Below, in pieces: positions 47,728 through 56,187 of a stretch of 64,000 nucleotides of DNA. The position numbers and the translations under genes were made by a program. The stretch is from Hymenobacter glacieicola. GTDB taxonomy: Bacteria > Bacteroidota > Bacteroidia > Cytophagales > Hymenobacteraceae. Each line of letters starts with the position of its first letter. Position 1 is the stretch's first letter. Under the pieces are notes generated by a model, which worked only from the letters and a program-made list of their open reading frames with translations, was not told the origin of the DNA and ran no database searches. Where the stretch lies: the NCBI RefSeq assembly GCF_014640315.1, contig NZ_BMGS01000010.1, positions 158,249 through 222,248 of the forward strand, in the 5' to 3' direction.

Positions 47728-49137
47728 CTAGCGTGTCTGAGCATCATCTAGCAGCCGCCGCCCTAGCTCCTGGGCCAGCGCCACTGCTTGCTTGCGCAAC
47801 TCCGGCACGGCCGTCGACTCAAAGTTGGCAGGGCGGCGGCTGGGGCCGAGCGTGAACAGCACTGCGGAGGCCTGACCCTGGGCTGTGAGTAAGGCGCCGT
47901 GTTCATCGGTCTGAATTCCTAAGCGAAGCCCATCTGGCACCAAGTGGCCCTCATTGCGCAGGCCTGCTACCACTGCGTCCTCCACGCGGCTATAGTCAAG
48001 CAGCGGGCCAGTGCAGGTAATAACGTGGCGAGCTACCAGTTGGCGGGCGGGCTGCTGGGCTTTCCGCACGGTCACTACCAAATCATCGGCATCGGGTTCA
48101 ATGGCTTGCACCCGGCCCTGCTCCAGCCGTACCAGCCCAAAGTCCAGCATTTCCTGCACGGCCGCAGCATTTTGGGGCGGGCTGCGGTGGCGTACCACCG
48201 ACCAGATGCCTGCCACGTGCCGCAGAAACCGGGCCTGCTCTGGCTGGGGCCAGGCCGCCCAGATGCGGCCCAGATCCGGCCGGAGCGAATCGATGACTGC
48301 CTGCCAACTAATTCCTTGTTGCTGGGCTAGTTGTACGTGTCGGCGTATGGCCCGGAGCACCTCGGCTACGCGCGTGCGGCCGGCCAGCTCCGCCTCATAA
48401 AAGCTCGGGTAGGTAGCCTCCTGCTCGGGGTGGGCGGCGGGCCAGCGGCCGTGCCCCGACACCACCGTTATCTGGCCTCGGTGTCCGTCAGCCCGCAAAC
48501 CCAACAGCACGTCAATGGCCGTTAGGCCTGTTCCAATCAGCAGCACAGTTTCGTCAAGCCCGATGCTGCGCAGGGTTCCTGGGGTCCAGGGGTTGCCGTG
48601 GTAGGTGGGATGGCGCAGGTAGCGAAGGTCGTGGCGGGTAGGGGGCGGGGGCGGAAAGTTGCCCAGGGCCATTACCACGTAGTCGCTATGAATCTCGGTG
48701 CCAGTGCTGAGCGCTACCACGGCTGAGCGGCCACCGGGCAGCACCCGGATACTTTTGGCGGCCTGGTTGTGCCACTGGCAGCGAATCCCGTTGCTGGAGG
48801 GCCACTCCAGCACCTGACTAATGAGCTGCTGCAGGTAGCGGCCATAGCTTTGGCGGGAGCAGAAGGAAAAGTGGCAGGACTCGGTTTGCGTAACGCGCAG
48901 CCAATTCACAAAATGCTCTGGCTGCTCCGGAAAGGCACTCAGATGTTCGCAGCGCACGTTCAGCAAGTACTCCGGCCGGTGAGCCGTGTAGGCCAGCCCC
49001 GGGCCCGGCACGGGGCGCGGCTCCACCAAGTGTACGTCACAGGTGAAAAGCTCCTGATTAGACAATCGGGCTAATTGAAGCGCCAGCATGGAGCCGGAAA
49101 AGCCGCCGCCTACAATAGTTATGCTTTTTCGTTGCAC
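47728..49137 (-). CDS. FAD/NAD(P)-binding protein (PF13454 type)
   Basis: 469 residues. 'ITIVGGGFSGSMLALQLAR' (about residues 6-24) is the FAD-binding dinucleotide fold. 'GLAYTAHRPEYLLNVRCEHLSAF' (about 50-72) and 'MALGNFPPPPP' (about 155-165) are typical of this family of FAD-dependent oxidoreductases related to hydroxyacylglutathione and SidA-like proteins, and a second Rossmann-like motif 'VLLIGTGLTAIDVLLGL' binds NAD(P)H. The reaction is unknown. The upstream region is AT-rich. Confidence 0.85.
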   Translation of the reverse strand: MQRKSITIVGGGFSGSMLALQLARLSNQELFTCDVHLVEPRPVPGPGLAYTAHRPEYLLNVRCEHLSAFPEQPEHFVNWLRVTQTESCHFSFCSRQSYGRYLQQLISQVLEWPSSNGIRCQWHNQAAKSIRVLPGGRSAVVALSTGTEIHSDYVVMALGNFPPPPPTRHDLRYLRHPTYHGNPWTPGTLRSIGLDETVLLIGTGLTAIDVLLGLRADGHRGQITVVSGHGRWPAAHPEQEATYPSFYEAELAGRTRVAEVLRAIRRHVQLAQQQGISWQAVIDSLRPDLGRIWAAWPQPEQARFLRHVAGIWSVVRHRSPPQNAAAVQEMLDFGLVRLEQGRVQAIEPDADDLVVTVRKAQQPARQLVARHVITCTGPLLDYSRVEDAVVAGLRNEGHLVPDGLRLGIQTDEHGALLTAQGQASAVLFTLGPSRRPANFESTAVPELRKQAVALAQELGRRLLDDAQTR

Positions 49138-49299
49138 CGGCCTGCGAGAGTAAGATGAACTAAGGGCTGGAAGTTACTCTGGAAAAAATGATATTAAAAT
49201 TAATTTTTACTATACAAAAAATCACTCAACAGCTACCTGCCCTGGCGCTCCGTCATTGCTTACCGCCACATGGGTGGTAAGCCGCTTACACTCAAAGAA

Positions 49300-49332
49300 T
49301 ACGCCATGCCTCTGAAGTAGGGGCATGGCGTA
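49300..49332. other. Hairpin without T-run
   Basis: TACGCCATGCC (49300-49310) pairs with GGCATGGCGTA (49322-49332). It stands between hldD and the FAD gene, both on the minus strand. A shorter hairpin CTTACCGCCAC / GTGGTAAG lies at 49258-49281. The 49170-49240 stretch is AT-rich and may hold the FAD gene promoter. Confidence 0.5.
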
Positions 49333-49407
49333 GGGAGGGTTGCTAAAATTCCGTTCAAGAACTCGACCTGCTGGCTTCCGGGTAGAGGTAGCAAACCGAG
49401 GCTCCGG

Positions 49408-50373
49408 CTAATAATACTGGCCCGGAACCAAGTAATTGCGCACGTAATCCGAAATGCCGTCTTCCAAGCGGGTGAAGGGCCGGTCGTAGCCGATGCTGCG
49501 CAGCTTGCTCATATCGGCCTGGGTGAAGTACTGGTAAGTGTCGCGGATGTCTTCGGGCGTATCGCGGAAGCGGATGTCGGCGGTGCGGTCCAGGGCCGCG
49601 AAGGTGCTCAGGGTAAGGTCGAGGAAGGTACGCGCCTCGCCCGTGCCCAGGTTGTAGATGCCGGAGTTGCGGCGGTTGTGCAGCAGGAAAAAGCACACTT
49701 CCACTACGTCCTTCACATACACAAAGTCGCGCTGCTGCTCACCATCGGCGTACTCCGGGTTATGGGAGCGGAACAAGGTCATGGAGCCCGTATCCTGAAT
49801 CTGGCGGAAGGCGTGCAGAATTACGGAGGCCATGCGGCCCTTGTGGTATTCGTTGGGCCCGTACACGTTAAAAAACTTCAGCCCGGCCCAGAAGAGGGGC
49901 TTGGCCGGCTGCTGCACGGCCCAGTTGTCGAAGTCGTTCTTAGACTCGCCGTAGGGGTTGAGTGGCCGTAGCAGGGGTAGCAAAGCATCGTCATCGGAGT
50001 AGCCCAGCGTGCCCGAGCCGTAGGTAGCTGCCGAAGAAGCGTACACCAGTGGCAGTTGGTACTGGCAGCACGCCAGCCACATCTGCTTGGAATAATCCAG
50101 ATTAAGCACGTTGAGCACGTCGCGGTTCTGCTCGGTGGTATCGGTGCGGGCCCCCAAGTGGAAGATGAATTCTACCTGCTGGTGATGGGCGTCCAGCCAC
50201 TCAAAAAATTCCTCCCGATCTACGTACTCGCGCAGGCGCTTGCCAGTAAGGTTGGCCAGCTTGCGCTCGGAGGTGAAGTTATCGACCACCACGATATCAT
50301 TGAAATTGGCGGCATTGAGGCGGGTGACAAGACAGCTAGCAATAAAGCCGGCGGCTCCGGTAACAACAATCAT
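49408..50373 (-). CDS. hldD: ADP-L-glycero-D-manno-heptose 6-epimerase
   Basis: 321 residues, the usual length. It inverts C6 of ADP-heptose for lipopolysaccharide core. 'TGAAGFIASCLV' (about 5-16) is the NADP loop; the third Gly of GxxGxxG is Ala here, as tolerated in several extended SDRs. 'GARTDTTE', 'SSAATYGSG', 'PYGESK' (Y-x3-K) and 'FFNVYGPNEYHKGRMASV' are HldD-specific. With lpxB 3 kb away it indicates LPS synthesis. Confidence 0.93.
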   Translation of the reverse strand: MIVVTGAAGFIASCLVTRLNAANFNDIVVVDNFTSERKLANLTGKRLREYVDREEFFEWLDAHHQQVEFIFHLGARTDTTEQNRDVLNVLNLDYSKQMWLACCQYQLPLVYASSAATYGSGTLGYSDDDALLPLLRPLNPYGESKNDFDNWAVQQPAKPLFWAGLKFFNVYGPNEYHKGRMASVILHAFRQIQDTGSMTLFRSHNPEYADGEQQRDFVYVKDVVEVCFFLLHNRRNSGIYNLGTGEARTFLDLTLSTFAALDRTADIRFRDTPEDIRDTYQYFTQADMSKLRSIGYDRPFTRLEDGISDYVRNYLVPGQYY

Positions 50374-50558
50374 AAGGCAGAAGATTTAACTCAAAAGTAG
50401 TGAGATGCAACGGAAGCGCCGTAGTGCGGCTGCCAGAAGGACCCGGGGGTAGGCAAACGCACGTAGTTAACACCAAAGCCGCAGGCGGGTTTCACCTACC
50501 AAGCGGCGGTTGGATACGACTCCCGCCGCAACGGGGCCGAACCCGCCAAACCTTGCGC

Positions 50559-50566
50559 TACCTTTG
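50559..50566 (+). promoter_or_regulatory. -7 promoter box directly before an ATG
   Basis: TACCTTTG matches TAnnTTTG exactly and ends four bases before the ATG at 50571. No TTG lies 19-21 bases upstream. The 50400-50558 region shows no cobalamin-riboswitch core. Confidence 0.5.
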
Positions 50567-50570
50567 CCTC

Positions 50571-51488
50571 ATGCTCTGCTCGCCTCGTCTAGCCGCTTCG
50601 TTGCGGCCATTTCTGCCGCTGCTGCTATTAGTGGCCGCCTGCCAGCCCGATAAAGCCCCCGCCTCGGGAGCCGCCGCTCCTGCTCAGCACCTGCGCGACG
50701 ACCTGGGCCGCGCTGTGGTACTGCCAGCCCATCCGCGGCGCATTATGGCTCTGGCCGCTTCCATGACGGAAATGCTCTACGCCGTAGCCGACACGGCTAC
50801 CATTGTTGCTCGCACCCAAGTCTGCGACTACCCCGCGGCGGCCCTGCGCAAACCCGTTATCAACAGCTACCCACTGGACCTGGAGCGGCTGGTGGCCCTC
50901 AAGCCCGACGTCGTGTTCACCACCGACGGCATCACCTCCCAGGCTGATGCGCAACGGCTGCAGGAACTGGGCATTCCTGTGTATTACCAGCGTTATACCA
51001 GCGTAACAGATGTTTTTCGGGGCCTCAATGACCTGGGCCGCATCCTGGGCCGCCAGCCTCAGGCCCGCCACCTCACCGACTCGCTGCGCACGGAACTGAC
51101 GCGGCTTGCTCCCGACTCGGCTACCCCTTCGGCCCCCCGAGTACTGGCCGTTACCTGGTCGGACCCTATCTACGTGTACGGTCAGAATACGCTGTTTACC
51201 GATAAAATAGCACTAGCAGGCGGCCAGAATGCGGTGCATGAAAAGTTTGCCCAGCCTTACCCGGCCCTCACCCGCGAGTACGTGCTCAAGCTCAACCCCG
51301 ACATCATCATCGGGGGCACTTTCGGGAAAATGGATAGCACCTTTTTCCGGCTGTATCCCGAGCTAAAACGGATTCGCGCCTACCAGACCCGCCGCATCTA
51401 CCGCGTCACCGATGACCTGATGTCGCGCCCTACCCCCCGGGTAGTGGAATCAGTACGGGAGTTGAAACAGGTGGTTTCGGGGTCGTAG
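50571..51488 (+). CDS. ABC transporter substrate-binding lipoprotein, BtuF/FhuD-like
   Basis: 305 residues from the ATG at 50571. The lipobox 'LVAAC' is at Cys24. 'RIMALAASMTEMLYAVADTATIVART' and 'VALKPDVVFTTDGI' are typical of class III helical-backbone binding proteins (PF01497) for cobalamin, haem or siderophores. It is followed 18 bp later by a matching permease. The ligand cannot be fixed from sequence alone. Confidence 0.9.
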   Translation: MLCSPRLAASLRPFLPLLLLVAACQPDKAPASGAAAPAQHLRDDLGRAVVLPAHPRRIMALAASMTEMLYAVADTATIVARTQVCDYPAAALRKPVINSYPLDLERLVALKPDVVFTTDGITSQADAQRLQELGIPVYYQRYTSVTDVFRGLNDLGRILGRQPQARHLTDSLRTELTRLAPDSATPSAPRVLAVTWSDPIYVYGQNTLFTDKIALAGGQNAVHEKFAQPYPALTREYVLKLNPDIIIGGTFGKMDSTFFRLYPELKRIRAYQTRRIYRVTDDLMSRPTPRVVESVRELKQVVSGS

Positions 51489-51506
51489 CCAGTTGCTTTT
51501 CTCGCC

Positions 51507-52505
51507 ATGCCCCGTCCCGCCCTGCCTTGGATTCTGGCCTGCCTGCTGCTCACTGTGGGGCTGCTGGCCGTGGGCCTGCGGGTGGGTAGCTACGAAACCG
51601 ACTACGACCTGATCCGCCGCGCCCTGCTGCACTACGACCCGCGCGACCCGGCCCAGCTGGTGCTGGTGGAGCTGCGGCTGCCGCGGCTGCTGCTGGCCTT
51701 GCTCGCCGGGGCCGGACTGGCGGTCAGCGGCTATATTATGCAAGCCATGGTCAACAACTCCCTGGCCGACCCTTACCTGCTGGGCACGGCCTCGGGCGGG
51801 GCGCTGGGGGCTAGTCTGGTGTTCACTTTCCTTCCCACGCTTACCGTGGCGGGCGTGTATCTGCCGCCACTGGCCGCGCTGGTTGGTGCGTTGGGTACTA
51901 CCTTGGTGGTAGTCGTCATCAGCAGCCGGCGGGGGCGTATCATTCCTGCCCAGCTGCTGCTGGCCGGCGTGGCAGTGGGCTCTCTAACTACCTCTCTGGG
52001 TGGTCTGCTCACGTTTCTAGCCGCTACGGAAGAGAAGCTGCGCACCATCACGTTCTGGGCCCTGGGCGGCTTCGATAAGGCCAGCTGGGCTATTTTGCCG
52101 TATCCGGCGGCGGCGCTGCTGCTGGGGCTGGGGGCGTTAACCTTGCTGCACAATAACTTAAACCTGTTGTTATTGGGCGAAGAACGGGCCACCGCCCTGG
52201 GGCTGCCCGTGGCGCGCACCCGCTGGCTGCTGCTACTCATTGCTTCCGGCCTGACGGGGTGCGTGGTGGCGCTGGTAGGTCCCATTGGCTTCGTGGGGCT
52301 GGTTATTCCGCATAGTACCCGGTGGCTGCTGGGCACGGTAGGACGGGGGAACTTAGTCGTCTGTGCCCTGCTGGGTGGTAATTTCCTGCTACTCTGCGAC
52401 CTGCTCGCCCGTCTGCTCTATCCGCCGGCCGGGTTGCCCGTTGGCCTGGTCACGGCCCTGTTCGGCGTACCGTTCTTCGTATATTTGCTGCGAAAACAAA
52501 GTTGA
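51507..52505 (+). CDS. FecCD/BtuC family ABC transporter permease
   Basis: 332 residues with about ten membrane helices. 'GLAVSGYIMQAMVNNSLADPYLLGTASGGALGA' (written as family region, about 72-100) is the FecCD signature and 'GPIGFVGLVIPH' (about 255-266) the coupling region. It pairs with the binding protein just upstream. No ATPase gene follows, so the energising subunit must be elsewhere. Confidence 0.92.
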   Translation: MPRPALPWILACLLLTVGLLAVGLRVGSYETDYDLIRRALLHYDPRDPAQLVLVELRLPRLLLALLAGAGLAVSGYIMQAMVNNSLADPYLLGTASGGALGASLVFTFLPTLTVAGVYLPPLAALVGALGTTLVVVVISSRRGRIIPAQLLLAGVAVGSLTTSLGGLLTFLAATEEKLRTITFWALGGFDKASWAILPYPAAALLLGLGALTLLHNNLNLLLLGEERATALGLPVARTRWLLLLIASGLTGCVVALVGPIGFVGLVIPHSTRWLLGTVGRGNLVVCALLGGNFLLLCDLLARLLYPPAGLPVGLVTALFGVPFFVYLLRKQS

Positions 52506-52629
52506 TTGGTGCCGGCTGATTGTTGACCACCGCTGAAAAAGCTGGTCAGCAAGCGGCCATTTTCGCATTTGTAGCCTTCGCTAACCGCCTCTTTTGCACC
52601 AAGCAATTCTTAATAAGCACTACGGAACA

Positions 52630-53049
52630 ATGGTTTACATCAGCCGACAGGAACACTTCAACGCGGCCCACAAGCTCTATAACCCACAGTGGAGCGAGGA
52701 GCGCAACCGCGAAGTCTTCGGCCCCTGCGCCAACGCCAACTGGCACGGCCATAATTACGACCTCGTCGTGACCGTCAAAGGCAAGCCCGACCCCGAAACC
52801 GGCTTCGTCATCGACCTCAAGCAGCTCAGCACCGTTATCCGCACCCACGTCGTGGACCAGGTCGACCACAAAAACCTGAACCTCGACGTGCCCTTCATGC
52901 ACGGGCAGCTGGCCAGCACCGAAAATCTGGTTATGGCTTTCTGGAAAATTCTGCAGCCTGAAATTGAGCGAATTTCCCCGGCCCGCCTGCACAGCATCAA
53001 ACTCTTCGAAACCCCGCGCAACTTCGTGGAATACTTCGGAGAGGAATAA
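52630..53049 (+). CDS. 6-pyruvoyl-tetrahydropterin synthase family, PTPS-type motif
   Basis: 139 residues from the ATG at 52630. Zinc ligands are H14 in 'FNAAH' and H39, H41 in 'WHGH'. The catalytic Cys33 is in 'CANANWHGH', spacing C-x5-HGH as in true pyruvoyl-tetrahydropterin synthase; QueD for queuosine has C-x3-HGH. It may therefore serve tetrahydrobiopterin-like or broad pterin metabolism rather than, or as well as, queuosine synthesis. Confidence 0.88.
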   Translation: MVYISRQEHFNAAHKLYNPQWSEERNREVFGPCANANWHGHNYDLVVTVKGKPDPETGFVIDLKQLSTVIRTHVVDQVDHKNLNLDVPFMHGQLASTENLVMAFWKILQPEIERISPARLHSIKLFETPRNFVEYFGEE

Positions 53050-53050
53050 T

Positions 53051-53163
53051 TAATTAATAATTAAGAATTAGTAATTAAGAATTGCTGCTTGGGTGTTCAC
53101 TACCTCGGTCGTTATATTCTGACTGATACCAATTCTTAATTACTAATGATCAATTATTAATTG
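53051..53163. repeat. AT-rich inverted repeat
   Basis: Arms at 53051-53084 and 53130-53163 are near-perfect reverse complements built of TTAATTA/TAATTAAGAATT-like units around a 45-base spacer. The AT content stands out strongly against the neighbouring genes. Confidence 0.75.
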
Positions 53164-53168
53164 ACAAC

Positions 53169-54278
53169 ATGAAATACTACCTGATAGCAGGCGAGCGGTC
53201 CGGCGACTTTCACGCCGCCAACCTCATGCGCGAGTTGCGCCAGCAGGACCCTGCCGCCGAGTTCCGCTGCTGGGGCGGCGACATGATGCAGGCGGCCGGC
53301 GGCGAATTGGTGCACCACTACCAGGAAATGGCCATCATGGGCTTCTGGGAAGCGGCCACCAGCATCCTCAAGTTTCGGGGCTACCTGAAGGAGTGCCAGC
53401 AGGACTTGCTGGCCTACAAGCCCGACGTAGTAATCCTGGTCGATTACGCCGGCTTCAATATGCGCATCGCCAAGTTCGCCAAGGCCAATGGCCTAAAGGT
53501 GTTCTATTACATTTCGCCTAAGATCTGGGCCTGGAACCAGGGTCGCGTGCATAAGGTCAAAGCGCTGGTCGATAAGATGTTCGTTATTCTACCCTTCGAG
53601 GAGGCATTCTACCAGCGCTTCGACTACAAGGTAGACTACATTGGCAACCCCACCGCCGACGCCGTAGCCGAGCACCGCAAGTCCGAAGATTTCTACAAGC
53701 GGAACAACCTCGACCCCCTGCGACCCATTATTGCGGTGCTACCCGGCTCACGCAAGCAGGAAATCGAGGAAATGCTCTACGAAATGGTGGCCATTTTGCC
53801 GCCCTTTCTCGACTACCAGTTCATCGTGGCCGGCGTCGATAACCTCGACCGGAATTACTACGCCCACTTCGAGCGCAACAACGTCCGCATCCTCTTCGAC
53901 CAAACCTACGACCTGCTCGCCCACGCCACCGCGGCCTTAGTTACCAGCGGCACCGCTACCCTCGAAACGGCTCTCTTCGATGTGCCGCAGGTGGTCTGCT
54001 ACCGTACCAGCGCCGTATCATACACCATCAGCAAGGCCGTTATCAAAGTGCCGTATATCTCCCTGGTCAACCTGATTGCCGGCAAGGAGGTAGTAAAAGA
54101 GCTGATTCAAAGTGACTTCAACGCCCGCAACCTTGTCACGGAGCTCAAGAAAATCACCGCCGACGAAGACTTCATTGCCCAGCAAAAAGCCGGCTACGCC
54201 GAAATCCGCGAAAAGCTAGGCCAACAGAAATCCGCCGAAAAAGCTGCTAAGCTGATGGTGGGGTATTTGAAAGGATGA
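53169..54278 (+). CDS. lpxB: Lipid-A-disaccharide synthase
   Basis: 369 residues, standard length. 'AGERSGDFHAANLMREL' (about 7-23), 'VILVDYAGFNMRIAKFAK' and 'PKIWAWNQGRVHKVK' (about 120-134) are LpxB signatures, 'LPGSRKQEIEEML' starts the second lobe, and 'SGTATLETALFDVPQVV' binds the donor. It joins UDP-diacylglucosamine and lipid X in lipid A synthesis. Its TGA stop overlaps the ATG of the next gene. Confidence 0.95.
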   Translation: MKYYLIAGERSGDFHAANLMRELRQQDPAAEFRCWGGDMMQAAGGELVHHYQEMAIMGFWEAATSILKFRGYLKECQQDLLAYKPDVVILVDYAGFNMRIAKFAKANGLKVFYYISPKIWAWNQGRVHKVKALVDKMFVILPFEEAFYQRFDYKVDYIGNPTADAVAEHRKSEDFYKRNNLDPLRPIIAVLPGSRKQEIEEMLYEMVAILPPFLDYQFIVAGVDNLDRNYYAHFERNNVRILFDQTYDLLAHATAALVTSGTATLETALFDVPQVVCYRTSAVSYTISKAVIKVPYISLVNLIAGKEVVKELIQSDFNARNLVTELKKITADEDFIAQQKAGYAEIREKLGQQKSAEKAAKLMVGYLKG

Positions 54279-54640
54279 GTATCGTAGGTTACTTCAAAAG
54301 AGTAGATAAGCTTCTATCTTATTTTTTCGTTACCCTGCTGGCTGTTGGAGTAATAGTAGGATTCATCAGGATGTATTTAACCACTCCTACATTTTTATTT
54401 AATATTAAGGATAGACTGTGTAGAGACGCAACGTTGATGTCACCTATAGGAGAGATAAAGAAAAAGGAGATAAAATTTTCTGATGGGAAACTTACTTTGG
54501 GTGCTTCAGCAACCTTTTTCGTTAAAATAACGGGAAAATGTGATAGTAACTATGTTCGAGTTAATGGTACATATAGCCAAACGAGCAGTGGAATTAGTTA
54601 TACCATTCTCGACACAGTAACCTCGAATCAGTGTCTTTGA
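54275..54640 (+). CDS. AT-rich small membrane protein, possibly Coa1-like
   Basis: 121 residues starting in the ATGA overlap with lpxB. One membrane helix (about residues 15-36, 'YFFVTLLAVGVIVGFIRMYL') is followed by a beta-rich domain with 'SPIGEI', 'FSDGKLTLGASATFFVKITG' and 'YVRVNGTYS'. The layout recalls Coa1-type proteins, but the match is weak. The DNA is clearly more AT-rich than everything around it, a sign of different origin. A perfect terminator follows, so it is expressed as the end of the lpxB unit. Confidence 0.7.
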   Translation: MSIVGYFKRVDKLLSYFFVTLLAVGVIVGFIRMYLTTPTFLFNIKDRLCRDATLMSPIGEIKKKEIKFSDGKLTLGASATFFVKITGKCDSNYVRVNGTYSQTSSGISYTILDTVTSNQCL

Positions 54641-54652
54641 TCAATTCGTTGA

Positions 54653-54695
54653 AAAAGCAAAAGGAGAAAGCCGTTAGCTTTCTCCTTTTGCTTTT
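54653..54695. terminator. Bidirectional terminator after the lpxB unit
   Basis: 19-bp perfect arms AAAAGCAAAAGGAGAAAGC and complement with a five-base loop, between convergent genes. Confidence 0.9.
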
Positions 54696-54717
54696 CTATC
54701 CTTAAGAAGGAGGCAGC

Positions 54718-55941
54718 TTACGCAGCTCGCAGCTGTTTCAGTGCGGTCTGCTCAAACTTACTCCGGGCGTATTCTTCGTCAATTACCAGCTCCTTTACGC
54801 CTTCCTCCGAAGGCATATCGAACATAGCGTCCGTCATGATGGCTTCGCAGATGCTGCGCAGGCCGCGGGCGCCGAGGCGATACTCGTCGGCTTTCACCAC
54901 AATGTACTCCAGGGCCCCTTCCGAGAAGCTGAGCTGAATGCTCTCCATATCGAAGAGGCGCTGGTACTGCTTCACGATGGAGTTTTTGGGCTCCGTCAGG
55001 ATTTTGCGCAGGGTGGCGTGGTCTAGCGGGTTCAGGTGGGTCAGGACGGGTAGGCGGCCGATGAGTTCGGGGATAAGACCGAACGCTTTCAGGTCCTGGG
55101 CCGTCACGTAGCGCAGGAAATTCTGCGTGTCTATCTTCTCCTCCAGCTGCGTCTTGGCAAAGCCAATGGGCTTGGTGTTAAGGCGGTTTTTAATGATGCG
55201 CTCAATGCCCACGAAAGCCCCGCCGCAGATGAAGAGGATGTTTTCGGTGTTTACCGTAATCATCTTCTGCTCGGGGTGCTTGCGGCCGCCGTGCGGGGGC
55301 ACGTTTACGGTTGTGCCTTCCAGCAGCTTCAGCATAGCCTGTTGCACACCTTCGCCGCTCACGTCGCGGGTAATGCTGGGGTTGTCGCTCTTGCGGGCAA
55401 TCTTGTCAATCTCGTCGATGTAGACGATGCCGCGCTCGGCTGCTTCCACGTTGTAGTCGGCGGCTTGCAGCAGGCGGGTCAGGATGCTTTCCACGTCCTC
55501 GCCTACGTAGCCGGCCTCCGTCAGTACGGTAGCGTCGGCAATACAGAAGGGAACCTGCAGAATGTTGGCCAGCATCTTGGTCAGGAAGGTTTTGCCCGTT
55601 CCCGTCTCGCCTACCATGATGATGTTCGATTTCTCGATCAGCACGTCATCCTTCTGGGGTTTCTGCATCAGGCGCTTGTAGTGGTTGTACACCGCCACCG
55701 ACATCACCTTCTTCGCCTCGTCCTGACCTACTACGTACTGGTCGAGGTACTCCTTCATCTCGCGGGGCTTCACGAGGTTAAACTTCGGGGTTTTAGAGTT
55801 GGCCCGAATCTTATTCTCCTCGTTCAGGATTTGCTGGGCCTGACCTACGCATCGCTCGCAAATGTGCGCGTTGATGCCGGAAATCATGACCGAGACGTCT
55901 TTTTTGCTCTTGCCGCAGAAGGAGCACGTGATATCTGCCAT
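54718..55941 (-). CDS. clpX: ATP-dependent protease ATPase subunit ClpX
   Basis: 407 residues. The zinc-binding domain has C6, C9, C28 and C31. The AAA+ core has Walker A 'GETGTGKT' (about 112-119), Walker B 'VYIDEIDKI' and pore loop 'YVGEDVE'; 'RGLRSI' is the sensor 2 region. It unfolds substrates and feeds them to ClpP, encoded just upstream on the same strand but behind a terminator. Confidence 0.97.
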   Translation of the reverse strand: MADITCSFCGKSKKDVSVMISGINAHICERCVGQAQQILNEENKIRANSKTPKFNLVKPREMKEYLDQYVVGQDEAKKVMSVAVYNHYKRLMQKPQKDDVLIEKSNIIMVGETGTGKTFLTKMLANILQVPFCIADATVLTEAGYVGEDVESILTRLLQAADYNVEAAERGIVYIDEIDKIARKSDNPSITRDVSGEGVQQAMLKLLEGTTVNVPPHGGRKHPEQKMITVNTENILFICGGAFVGIERIIKNRLNTKPIGFAKTQLEEKIDTQNFLRYVTAQDLKAFGLIPELIGRLPVLTHLNPLDHATLRKILTEPKNSIVKQYQRLFDMESIQLSFSEGALEYIVVKADEYRLGARGLRSICEAIMTDAMFDMPSEEGVKELVIDEEYARSKFEQTALKQLRAA

Positions 55942-56057
55942 TGTCAGGGAAACTCTCAGGATAGGGGAGGATAGGTAACTTTCGCTAACCTAGCTCAAAG
56001 GTACGAAAAGGCCAACGCCCCGCGGCGTTAAAAAAGTGCCGTTGGGCTTCGCCTCTA

Positions 56058-56096
56058 TTAAAAAGAAGAAGCCCGCCGGAGCGGGCTTCTTCTTAA
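56058..56096 (-). terminator. Terminator between clpP and clpX
   Basis: GAAGAAGCCCGC pairs with GCGGGCTTCTTC and on the minus strand is followed by TTTTTA. A repeat-like fragment (ATTCTGAACGGAGAAAGG) follows at about 56101-56160. Confidence 0.88.
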
Positions 56097-56187
56097 TGTT
56101 ATTCTGAACGGAGAAAGGAATCTGGGTGATACTCAAGGCCTGATAACCCAAGTTTCCTGCCTCATTCACAGAAGCAAACCTAAATGG

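Noticed and set aside
50400..50570. Cobalamin riboswitch before the BtuF-like gene
   Set aside because: The conserved core such as GCCACTG is not present.
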